Assembly: GCA_025964455.1 (NCBI GenBank)
Contig: JAOPYU010000184.1
Location: 1 to 13,899, forward strand
Direction: 5' to 3'
DNA from: Thermoleophilia bacterium
GTDB taxonomy: Bacteria; Actinomycetota; Thermoleophilia; Gaiellales; SKUG01
Length of the DNA stretch: 13,899 nt
Part shown: positions 5,491 through 11,831 of the stretch, in pieces
Layout: each line of letters starts with the position of its first letter
Position numbering within the stretch: the first letter of the stretch is position 1
The notes under the pieces: model-generated
What the model saw: only the letters and a program-made list of their open reading frames with translations
What the model was told of the DNA's origin: nothing
Databases searched by the model: none
Program-made: the position numbers and the translations under genes

Positions 5491-8446
5491 ATGCGGCGTT
5501 CAGGTTGCCGACGACCTGGCCGGAGCGCGGGTCGTAGACGTTGCCCGTTGCCGGGTCGGCCTGCAGGCCGGTTGCGGGATCCACGTAGCGGCCGGTCGCG
5601 GGATCGACGTAGACGCCGCTCGCACCCGCGCCGGCGGGCTGCGCCTGGCCCAGCGCCTGACCCTGGCCCTGCACGCGCAGGCCCTGGGGCTGCGCCGCAA
5701 CCTGCGGCTGGCCAGCCGCGGGCGCGCCGCCGCCTGCTGTCTGTTGCTCGGCATAGAGGCGCTCGAGGTCGGCCTGCTCCTGGTCGGCGACCTTCGCCTG
5801 CGCCGCCTCCTTGGCCTGGATCTCGTCGCGCTCCTTCAGGTAGTCCCATCCGGGCTGCATCTGCTTGCCGGTCAGGCCGAGCGCCGCGCCACCGATGATC
5901 GGCGTCGCCACGAACCCTGCGCCGCGTCGCGCCACGTCGCCGGCATGGGCGACCGCGCGGTAGCCCTGGCTTCCGCCACGCTCGACCATGTTCGAGACCC
6001 GCGACGCCATGCGGTTGGAGCTGCCGAGCTGCATGAGCGTGCGGAACCGGCTGCCGTTGGCAACGCCCAGCTTCTGTGCCCACTCCGACGTCTTGGTCAG
6101 CGTCTCGATGCGCTGGACCTCGTCGACCATGTTGACGCCGGTCAGCCGCCCCGTGATCGCGGGGTTCTGGATGAGCTGGTTGGCCGCCTGCGCACGTGTC
6201 AGTGCCTGCGCCGCGGTCCCGGGGTTGGCCATCACGTTCGCGGCCTTCACCGTACCGAGCCCCTGCGCCAGGCCGCCGGTCGAGCCGAAGTTCACCGACT
6301 TGCCGAGCGAGAACACGTTCGGGTTGTTGGTCGAGGCGATCGTGTTCGTGTTCTTGAACGGGTTCATCGTCCAGTTGCCGCTGCCGCGCCCGATGCGCGC
6401 ACCGTCGACCGCCTTGCCGACCGAGCCCTGGAGGAATCCGTAGCGCGTGCCGTCGCGCAGCACGTCCTGTGCACGGAAGGCGTAGCCGCCGCCGGTGCCG
6501 CTCGTGCGACCCACCGAGGCCATCGCCTCCTGGAGCGAGCGACCCTGCTTGAGCTCCGTGAGCACGCCGGCCTTGACCGCCTTGTCGACGACCGCGCCGC
6601 CGCCTTCCACGGCCTTGGTCGCCGCCATGCCGGCCGCGAGCTGCATGCCCTGCGTGTAGCCGCGGCCCACTGCCGACAGCCGGCCAGCCTCGCCGAACCG
6701 GTTGATGAGCGGGACGGCGCTCTTGAGGTAATCCGTGAAGCGGAGGCCCTGCTCGAACTTGGTGACCAGGCCCGCAGCCTCGATCGCCTGGAACGACCCG
6801 GTGCTGAGCGAGGACGCCGAGCCCATCGCCTTGACGCTCGCCGCCAGGCCCATCGACGCCTTGGAGCCGGCGTTCGCCGCCTGCATGGTCGCCGTTGCCG
6901 CACGGCTCGCCGCCGACAGCCCCTGCACGCCGGCCACTGCACTTCGCACGGCGGTGAATCCCGCGAATCCGGAGGCCACCGCGCCGATGATGTTGAGCGG
7001 GTTGGAGCGGTCGATCTTCTCGCCCGTCACCCAGTCCTTGCCGGTCAGGTACTGCACGGCGTAGACGCCCGGGATCAGGTTGAGCGCGAAGCTGCCGACG
7101 CGCTGCCAGCCGCTCACGTGGGAGGACTTCACCTGCTCGACGAGCTTGTCGAAGTCCTTGCCCGACTTGCCCTCCAGCATGATGCCCCACTTCTCTTCCG
7201 AGGTGGCCTTGGCATCCTGGAGCCGCTCGAGGCGGCCGTCGCGCGAGTAGGTCATCTTGGTCTCGAGCAGCTTGTCGTACTGCTGCTTGAGTGCGTCAGC
7301 CGGCGCGCCTGACTTCTTCAGCTGCTCGAGCATCTCCTTGGGGACGTCGAGCGCCTGGAACTTGTTCTCCCAGTCGCTGTTCCACGCCGGCTTGCTCGCC
7401 TGCATCTGGCGGTACGCCTCCTGCAGCTGCGCCTCGCTCAGGCCGGTGCCCGCGAGCTGCTGGAGGACCTGCTCCTTGTCCTTGGCCGGCGTCTTGAGCT
7501 CGTCCATGAGCGTGCCGAACTTCTCCTTCCACTCGGCGTCGTACGCGCCGACGGAGGATTCCATCTGCTTGAGCGCCTCGGTGAGCTGCGCCTCGCTCGT
7601 GGGCTGGCCCTGCACGCCCGAGAGCTGCGCATCGACCTCGGCGGAGGAGAGCCCCATCCGCGTCATCACGTCACGGAACTTCTGCTCCCACTGCTTGTTC
7701 CAGGCGCTGCCGCCGGCGGGCTGGCCGTCACCGATCCCGCCGCCGATGTCGACCGGGAGCGGACCGTCCGCGGAGGAGACGCTGCCTGCGTCCGCGTTCG
7801 GGATCGGACCCTGCACCGCGCTCGGGTCGAGGACGTCGACCTGTGACAGCTGCCCGGCGATGCTCGCGAGCGTCGCCTCGTCGAAGCCGCCGCTGCGCAG
7901 GTACTCCATGTCGGCCGGTGCGAGGTGGAGTGCCTGGAAGCGCTGCTCCCACTGCGGGCTCCACGCGCTGCCCTGGACGCCGCTCGACGCGCCCACGCTC
8001 GGGTACGTCGGATCCGGCGCGACGTCGCCACCGACGCCGGCGGGCTCGGGCGAATCGGACATCGCCGCGTAGGCATCGGTGGACGCCTGCTCGGGCGTGT
8101 AGGGCGTGCCGCTCGCCACGGGGCCGCCACCGCTCACGGCGAGGCCATTGGGCGCCACGGACATCACGTTGCGCTGGCCGTCGGCGGGCGCGCCACCGCC
8201 GGCGACATCCCCGGGACCAGCAGACGCGCCCCGCGAGGCATCGCGCACGGAGGAGGGGGACGCTGCGTGGTGGCATCCACCACCCGGGCGTGCGGGGGCG
8301 GGCTCGGGCTGCACGACCGGCGCGGCCTCACGCTCTGCGACGGCGTCGGCTTCCGGCGCACCATGCGAGCCGCGAGCGGCCGTGATCGCAGTGGCGAGCC
8401 GCGCGGACGCGGAATTGGTCGACGGTGCAGCGGATGTTCCGCTCAT
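5489..8446 (-). CDS. Unrecognised 985-aa repeat protein with PT-TG-like motif, larger member of the antisense pair
   Basis: No family is recognised for the whole protein. In order: a disordered Ala/Ser/Gly/Pro-rich N-terminus (1-155); four Trp-containing helical repeats (160-397, core AW..(Q/D)WE.KF), with a possible fifth, degenerate copy at 414-442; a hydrophobic, Gly-rich block (450-510) holding LTGKDWVTGEKID (467-479), which resembles pre-toxin TG (PT-TG) domains of polymorphic toxins; an Ala-rich helical stretch; a domain related to the C-terminus of the downstream protein (569-645 and 720-766); a second hydrophobic patch (845-859); a charged, probably coiled helix (868-903); a Gln/Pro/Gly linker; and four octapeptides (947-978). 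No Sec signal is visible. I chose the ATG at 8446, 7 nt from GGGGGG; the ATG at 8479 would add 11 residues without a ribosome site. The long plus-strand ORF beneath it is Arg-rich and looks like a shadow. Confidence 0.82.
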   Translation of the reverse strand: MSGTSAAPSTNSASARLATAITAARGSHGAPEADAVAEREAAPVVQPEPAPARPGGGCHHAASPSSVRDASRGASAGPGDVAGGGAPADGQRNVMSVAPNGLAVSGGGPVASGTPYTPEQASTDAYAAMSDSPEPAGVGGDVAPDPTYPSVGASSGVQGSAWSPQWEQRFQALHLAPADMEYLRSGGFDEATLASIAGQLSQVDVLDPSAVQGPIPNADAGSVSSADGPLPVDIGGGIGDGQPAGGSAWNKQWEQKFRDVMTRMGLSSAEVDAQLSGVQGQPTSEAQLTEALKQMESSVGAYDAEWKEKFGTLMDELKTPAKDKEQVLQQLAGTGLSEAQLQEAYRQMQASKPAWNSDWENKFQALDVPKEMLEQLKKSGAPADALKQQYDKLLETKMTYSRDGRLERLQDAKATSEEKWGIMLEGKSGKDFDKLVEQVKSSHVSGWQRVGSFALNLIPGVYAVQYLTGKDWVTGEKIDRSNPLNIIGAVASGFAGFTAVRSAVAGVQGLSAASRAATATMQAANAGSKASMGLAASVKAMGSASSLSTGSFQAIEAAGLVTKFEQGLRFTDYLKSAVPLINRFGEAGRLSAVGRGYTQGMQLAAGMAATKAVEGGGAVVDKAVKAGVLTELKQGRSLQEAMASVGRTSGTGGGYAFRAQDVLRDGTRYGFLQGSVGKAVDGARIGRGSGNWTMNPFKNTNTIASTNNPNVFSLGKSVNFGSTGGLAQGLGTVKAANVMANPGTAAQALTRAQAANQLIQNPAITGRLTGVNMVDEVQRIETLTKTSEWAQKLGVANGSRFRTLMQLGSSNRMASRVSNMVERGGSQGYRAVAHAGDVARRGAGFVATPIIGGAALGLTGKQMQPGWDYLKERDEIQAKEAAQAKVADQEQADLERLYAEQQTAGGGAPAAGQPQVAAQPQGLRVQGQGQALGQAQPAGAGASGVYVDPATGRYVDPATGLQADPATGNVYDPRSGQVVGNLNAA
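5513..5608 (-). repeat. Four tandem 24-bp units encoding DPATG octapeptides
   Basis: Residues 947-978 of the 985-residue protein read VDPATGRY, VDPATGLQ, ADPATGNV and YDPRSGQV: four perfect 8-residue periods ending seven residues from the C-terminus. The DNA shows the same 24-bp period. The pattern superficially resembles octamer (OCRE-like) repeats and the YDPATGR turn of Rhs proteins, but no homology is claimed. Confidence 0.85.
7256..7969 (-). repeat. Four tandem W..WE.KF helical repeats
   Basis: Residues 160-203, 247-296, 301-349 and 353-397 of the 985-residue protein share one pattern. It opens with AWSPQWEQRF, AWNKQWEQKF, AYDAEWKEKF or AWNSDWENKF, followed by a helix with L at regular positions, a glycine turn and a second helix such as GLSEAQLQEAYRQM. 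Repeats 1 and 2 are separated by a 43-residue Gly/Pro/Asp linker; 2 to 4 are nearly contiguous. The downstream protein carries one diverged copy (residues 50-100). Confidence 0.8.
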
Positions 8447-8453
8447 GGCGTTT

Positions 8454-8459
8454 CCCCCC
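8454..8459 (-). promoter_or_regulatory. Ribosome binding site deciding the 985-aa start
   Basis: On the minus strand the run TTGGGGGGAAACGCC ends at the ATG at 8446, placing six G residues 7 nt upstream. It is an unusual all-G Shine-Dalgarno. The in-frame ATG at 8479 lacks any such signal. Confidence 0.55.
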
Positions 8460-8476
8460 AAGCAAGTCGTCTCGCG

Positions 8477-8532
8477 CACCCCGTCGGCGAACGGGTGGAT
8501 GGTGCACGTGACAGGCGGCTGGCATGCCGCCT
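8477..8532. promoter_or_regulatory. Two adjacent hairpins in the divergent spacer
   Basis: The 252-bp spacer between the minus-strand operon (start 8446) and fliJ (start 8699) contains two strong potential stems. The first is CACCCCGT (8477-8484) with ACGGGTG (8491-8497), a 7-bp stem with one bulged C and a 6-nt loop. The second is AGGCGGC (8513-8519) with GCCGCCT (8526-8532), a perfect 7-bp stem with a 6-nt loop. Between them lies the overlapping palindrome GTGCACGTG. In the minus-strand orientation they fall in the 5' leader of the 985-residue gene. I could not match them to a known riboswitch. Confidence 0.4.
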
Positions 8533-8540
8533 TAGCTCGG

Positions 8541-8584
8541 TTGTACGACGGGCCGGCTCCTGCGTACTAGGAGGAACTACCTAG
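8541..8584 (+). promoter_or_regulatory. Weak candidate promoter and CTAGG/CCTAG inverted repeat upstream of fliJ
   Basis: TTGTAC at 8541-8546 and TACTAG at 8565-8570, 18 bp apart, are the nearest thing to a sigma-A promoter reading towards fliJ; each matches the consensus at only about three of six positions. CTAGG (8567-8571) and CCTAG (8580-8584) form an inverted repeat overlapping the putative -10, as an operator might. An AGGAGG at 8569-8574 has no start codon at a usable distance. The rest of 8585-8698 contains nothing I can identify apart from in-frame upstream starts for fliJ. Confidence 0.25.
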
Positions 8585-8698
8585 GTTAGGCAGCCGGACC
8601 GCTGGCGGGCTGACTTCGTGCAGCACGTGTTTGCAATGCGTCCCGCTCGCTCCGGGCCGTTCAAGCAGGCAAAAGCACCTTCCGATGCGCGTTCGGAG

Positions 8699-9181
8699 AT
8701 GAAACGCTTCGCATTCAGGTTGGAGAGTGTCCGCAGGCTGCGGTTGCAGCAGGAGCAGGCCGTGCAGGCCGAGCTCGCCCGCGTCATGCGGGAACGCAAC
8801 GTCGTCCTCGAACAGCTCGACGCGTCACGCACCGCTGAAGCGGAGCTGTACGAGTACCTGCGCTCACCCGAGCGAACCGCGTCCGAGATGGCGCACGTCG
8901 CGCGATACGGCACCTGGCACCGACAGCAGATCTTCAACCTCGGCGTGCGGCTCCGCCAGTTCGACAAGGGTGTCGAGCTCGTCCGCGTGCGCCTCACCGA
9001 TGCACGTGCCCGCCGCGAAGCCCTCGATCGGCTGCGCGAACAGGAGCACGTCGCCTGGGAGCGTGAGATCCGCCGCGAGGAGCAGGCAGAGCTCGACGAC
9101 ATCGCGTCCATCCGCGCCGCCAACCAGCGCAACGCGGCGGCTGCGCTGCGCCGCAGTGCAGAGCTGGGGGTGACCGCGTGA
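8699..9181 (+). CDS. fliJ: Flagellar export protein FliJ
   Basis: FliJ is a small antiparallel coiled-coil protein that binds the FliI hexamer and FlhA in the flagellar export apparatus, like a rotor stalk. The 160-residue product begins MKRFAFRLESVRRLRLQQEQ, the usual FliJ opening, and is almost entirely charged heptad-like helix (Glu, Arg, Gln, Leu) with a short break near residues 57-70. I chose the ATG at 8699 because it matches the family start. Its GGAG directly abuts the ATG, which is poor spacing, so in-frame GTG 8618 or ATG 8636 (27 or 21 residues longer) remain possible. The stop overlaps the transglycosylase start by 4 nt (GTGA). Sequence conservation in FliJ is low, so the call rests on opening motif, helix pattern, length and position before the transglycosylase and fliK. 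Confidence 0.88.
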   Translation: MKRFAFRLESVRRLRLQQEQAVQAELARVMRERNVVLEQLDASRTAEAELYEYLRSPERTASEMAHVARYGTWHRQQIFNLGVRLRQFDKGVELVRVRLTDARARREALDRLREQEHVAWEREIRREEQAELDDIASIRAANQRNAAAALRRSAELGVTA

Positions 9182-9873
9182 GCTACGCAGACGCCATCTC
9201 CCGTGTCACCGAGCTGCGCGACCGCCTGGGCCTGCCCGCGCGCGTCAGCAAGGTCGGCAACGGCAACTTCGACGAGGTGCTCGCCACCGCGAAGAGCCGC
9301 TTCACCGATGGTCCCACGCGCATCGTCGACTACTCCGACAGTGTGACGCCGGGCCAGCGCGGCACGTCGCCGAACACGCCCGCGCCGGGCATCGTCTCCC
9401 GCATGCGCGCAACCGGCGGGAGTGCCAGCGCCGTCGTCTCCACGCCCGGATTCGACACCCCGGCCAAGGTGGACGGCTGGTCGCCGCAGCTCAAGCAGAT
9501 GGTCGATGCCGCCTCGCAGCGCTTCGGTGTCCCGCGCGAACTGCTGATCGGAGTCTCGCGCGCCGAGAGCGCGTTCCGCTCCGATGCCGGCTCCCCCGCG
9601 GGTGCACGTGGGCTCATGCAGCTCATGCCCGCGACCGCTCGTGGCCTCGGGGTCACCGAGATCACGGATCCCTGGCAGAACCTCGCCGGGGGCGCGAAGT
9701 ACCTGCGCCAGCTGATGGATCGCTTCGACGGCGACGTGAAGAAGGTCCTCGCCGGCTACAACGCAGGCCCCGGTGCGGTCGAACGATTTGGCGGTGTCCC
9801 GCCCTACGCGGAGACGCAGACGTACGTTGCACGCGTGCTCGATTACGCGGGCGAACTTGGCTGGAAGCCATGA
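9178..9873 (+). CDS. Flagellar-operon lytic transglycosylase (SLT domain)
   Basis: The enzyme cleaves the MurNAc-GlcNAc bond of peptidoglycan with formation of 1,6-anhydro ends. In this operon it probably opens the wall for rod and hook assembly, as FlgJ or SltF does elsewhere. The 231-residue product has a variable N-terminal 105 residues and an SLT domain at about 108-225. The catalytic glutamate is E130 in SRAESAFRSDAG, followed by ARGLMQLMPATARGLG (143-158), AGYNAGPGAVERFGG (192-206) and a TYVARVLDY helix. There is no signal peptide, so export through the flagellar apparatus is likely (inference). The start is GTG at 9178, overlapping the fliJ stop as GTGA. The stop TGA overlaps an ATG (ATGA at 9870) that opens a 23-codon ORF leading to fliK. 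Confidence 0.93.
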   Translation: MSYADAISRVTELRDRLGLPARVSKVGNGNFDEVLATAKSRFTDGPTRIVDYSDSVTPGQRGTSPNTPAPGIVSRMRATGGSASAVVSTPGFDTPAKVDGWSPQLKQMVDAASQRFGVPRELLIGVSRAESAFRSDAGSPAGARGLMQLMPATARGLGVTEITDPWQNLAGGAKYLRQLMDRFDGDVKKVLAGYNAGPGAVERFGGVPPYAETQTYVARVLDYAGELGWKP

Positions 9874-9941
9874 CCGACGATGTAACCAACAAGCGATTCG
9901 ATGGCATGACGCCGTCGACGACGACCACGGAAGGGAGGTGA
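9870..9941 (+). CDS. Possible 23-codon coupling ORF between transglycosylase and fliK
   Basis: An ATG at 9870 overlaps the transglycosylase stop as ATGA and opens 23 codons (MTDDVTNKRFDGMTPSTTTT, then EGR). Its TGA at 9939-9941 lies inside the GGAGGTGA ribosome site of fliK, and fliK starts 5 nt later. A ribosome re-initiating here would finish exactly on the fliK Shine-Dalgarno. The peptide itself looks unremarkable. This could be a translation relay or simply chance in a short spacer. Confidence 0.3.
   Translation: MTDDVTNKRFDGMTPSTTTTEGR
9930..9941 (+). promoter_or_regulatory. Strong Shine-Dalgarno of fliK
   Basis: GAAGGGAGGTGA ends 5 nt before the ATG at 9947 and matches the 16S anti-Shine-Dalgarno at all but one base. 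It selects this ATG over the upstream in-frame codons that stay open back to 9773. The same 12 bases recur before flgD. Confidence 0.85.
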
Positions 9942-9946
9942 CACGC

Positions 9947-11818
9947 ATGATCAACTCGGCACTCTCGAACACGCTCAACGTGAGCGAGCTCGTACCCAAG
10001 GCAGAGACGAAGCTCCATTCCTCCGGTACGGGCGAAGGCGCCTTCGGCGAAGCACTCGCCGGTGCACACTCGGTACATGATCGACGCGAGTCACAGGCAG
10101 CACCGCACTCGAGGCGTGAATGGGCTCGCGGCGACCACGCTGCCGAGCGCACGCGCGGCACCGAACGTGCTGCAGAGGTTCGCAGTGATCGAGCGACGCG
10201 CTCGACGGGTGATGACACGCACGCAGCGGATGCCGACGGGACCGACGCCACCGCGGCTGTCGACACCGACGCGCACGCGGATGCGTCCATCTCCGGAGAC
10301 GACACGACCGGCTCGATCGACCACGACACGGATGCTGCGAGCGAGACCGCCACTGCTGCCGCAGTCGAGGTCGACGCCGAGGCCGGCACGTCCACAACGG
10401 CCACGGCCACTGCAGGGGCGACCATCGCGGTCGCCGCGGCACCGGTCCTGACCGACCTCGACGCGATCGTCCTGCCGACGATCGGCACCACCACATCGGT
10501 CGCGACCGATGCGGTCGACGCGGCCATGCGCCTCGCGATCGATGCGGACGCGACCGTCAGTACCACTGCAGCGACGGGTGCCACCACGGCGACCGTCGCG
10601 GCCACGACCACCGCGACCACGGATGCCGCACCTGCCACGCAGGCTGCGACGATCGAGGTCGATGCCACGCTCGCGACGAGCGTGACGCCGGGTGCGGAGG
10701 ATGCAGCAGCTGGTGACGTGGAGGCGGGCCCGACGCGCCCGACCACGTCCACGCCGGCCGCCACGTCTGGACCTTCCCCGGCGACCAACGGTGAGCTCGC
10801 GATCGATGCAGGCGCCGCCCTCGATGCAACGAGCACGGTCTCGACCCGCCAGGTCGCGATGAGTGCCAGCACCGAGGTCGCCGCAGGCGTCACCACCGAC
10901 GCCGACGCACAGCTCGTGCAGGCGGCTGCGGTCTCCATTGCAGGCGACACCGAAGCTGTTCCGGCAACGTCGGCGACGACGACGACCACCACGGTCGCCG
11001 CCTCCGCCACCGCGACCGCTACGGCAGCTGCCGCGGCGGGCGAGGATGCGGCAGCACCGGCGGATGTCGCAGTCACGGTCGACGCAGACGCGACCGAGGC
11101 GAACACCGGCCAGGGCAACCGCCCTGCCACGGTGACGCCCGGCCCGTCCGCGAACGCCGCGGCGCAGGCGCAGGTCGCTGCGCAGGCGGGGGCAGCTCAT
11201 GCCGCCGAGGCCGGACCTGACGAGGCAGCGGACACCGCCGCCCCGACAGGCAAGGCCGAACCGCTGCCCACGCAGGCATCGTCGGTCGCGACGGCTGCCC
11301 GGACGGAGCCGCAGGGACAGGGAACGCGCGTCCGGGGCGAGTTCGCCCAGGTTGCGCTGCAGGAGCGCATCGACCACATCGCAGACCAGCTGGCAACGCG
11401 CCTGCGGCTCTCGCAGGCGGCCGGTGGCAGCCATGTGCAGCTGAGCCTCAAGCCGCGTGAGCTCGGCGAGGTGACGGTGCAGATGAACGTGCGCGACGGT
11501 GCCGTGGCCGCGACGATCCTCGTCGACAAGCCCGACACGCTCCGCACGCTGCAGACCAACATCGAGGAGCTGAAGCGCAGCCTGGAGAACCAGGGCCTGA
11601 GCATCGGCGAGTTCTCGGTCGACGTCCGTGGCGAGGCCGGAGCCGGTGGGGCCAACGCCCGCGCCGCTGCCGACAACAACCGCGGCTCTGGCCGCGGCTC
11701 CAGCAACGGATCGGTCGCCGGCGTCGCCGGTGCCATGTCCGCGACGCCCGGCCTGTCCGGCGACCGCGAGGTCGACCCGGATGAGCTCCACGACGGATCA
11801 GTGAGCGTCCTCGCGTAG
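9947..11818 (+). CDS. fliK: Flagellar hook-length control protein FliK
   Basis: FliK is exported during hook growth; it measures hook length and switches export specificity from hook to filament substrates. The 623-residue product is long (Salmonella FliK is 405). The C-terminal Flg_hook domain, about 467-563, is clear: QERIDHIADQLATRLRLSQA, then HVQLSLKPRELGEVTVQMNV, DGAVAATILVDKPDTLRTLQ and an ENQGLSIGEFSVDV end. Residues 60-450 are low-complexity Ala/Thr/Asp/Val with many DAD, TAT and ATTT patches and hardly any aromatic residues, consistent with an extended, secretable ruler. A Gly/Ala/Asn-rich tail of 60 residues follows the domain. The start is the ATG 5 nt after GAAGGGAGGTGA. Long open frames on the opposite strand across this gene are codon-bias shadows. 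flgD follows after 32 nt. Confidence 0.95.
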   Translation: MINSALSNTLNVSELVPKAETKLHSSGTGEGAFGEALAGAHSVHDRRESQAAPHSRREWARGDHAAERTRGTERAAEVRSDRATRSTGDDTHAADADGTDATAAVDTDAHADASISGDDTTGSIDHDTDAASETATAAAVEVDAEAGTSTTATATAGATIAVAAAPVLTDLDAIVLPTIGTTTSVATDAVDAAMRLAIDADATVSTTAATGATTATVAATTTATTDAAPATQAATIEVDATLATSVTPGAEDAAAGDVEAGPTRPTTSTPAATSGPSPATNGELAIDAGAALDATSTVSTRQVAMSASTEVAAGVTTDADAQLVQAAAVSIAGDTEAVPATSATTTTTTVAASATATATAAAAAGEDAAAPADVAVTVDADATEANTGQGNRPATVTPGPSANAAAQAQVAAQAGAAHAAEAGPDEAADTAAPTGKAEPLPTQASSVATAARTEPQGQGTRVRGEFAQVALQERIDHIADQLATRLRLSQAAGGSHVQLSLKPRELGEVTVQMNVRDGAVAATILVDKPDTLRTLQTNIEELKRSLENQGLSIGEFSVDVRGEAGAGGANARAAADNNRGSGRGSSNGSVAGVAGAMSATPGLSGDREVDPDELHDGSVSVLA

Positions 11819-11831
11819 CGGGGCCGACTTC

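Noticed and set aside
5315..7312. 665-codon plus-strand frame antisense to the 985-residue gene
   Set aside because: Its translation is Arg/Leu/Ala/His-rich with no pattern. The minus-strand frame has clear protein repeats, a ribosome site and a paralog downstream, so that one is real.
8447..8698. c-di-GMP type I (GEMM) riboswitch in the divergent spacer
   Set aside because: Checked both strands for the conserved AGGGCAAACC and ACGCAAAGC segments. Neither is present, although hairpins are.
4025..8698. The antisense pair as an insertion sequence, prophage piece or integron cassette
   Set aside because: No transposase, integrase, terminal inverted repeats or target duplication seen, and base composition resembles the flanks.
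8581..11130. 849-codon open frame on the minus strand across fliJ, the transglycosylase and fliK
   Set aside because: It runs antisense to three well-supported flagellar genes and consists of Ala/Ser/Val/Arg runs that mirror their codon bias. High G+C sequence commonly leaves the antisense frame open.
10091..11791. 566-codon minus-strand frame inside fliK
   Set aside because: It is an Arg/Gly-rich shadow of the low-complexity fliK reading frame with no recognisable domain or ribosome site.
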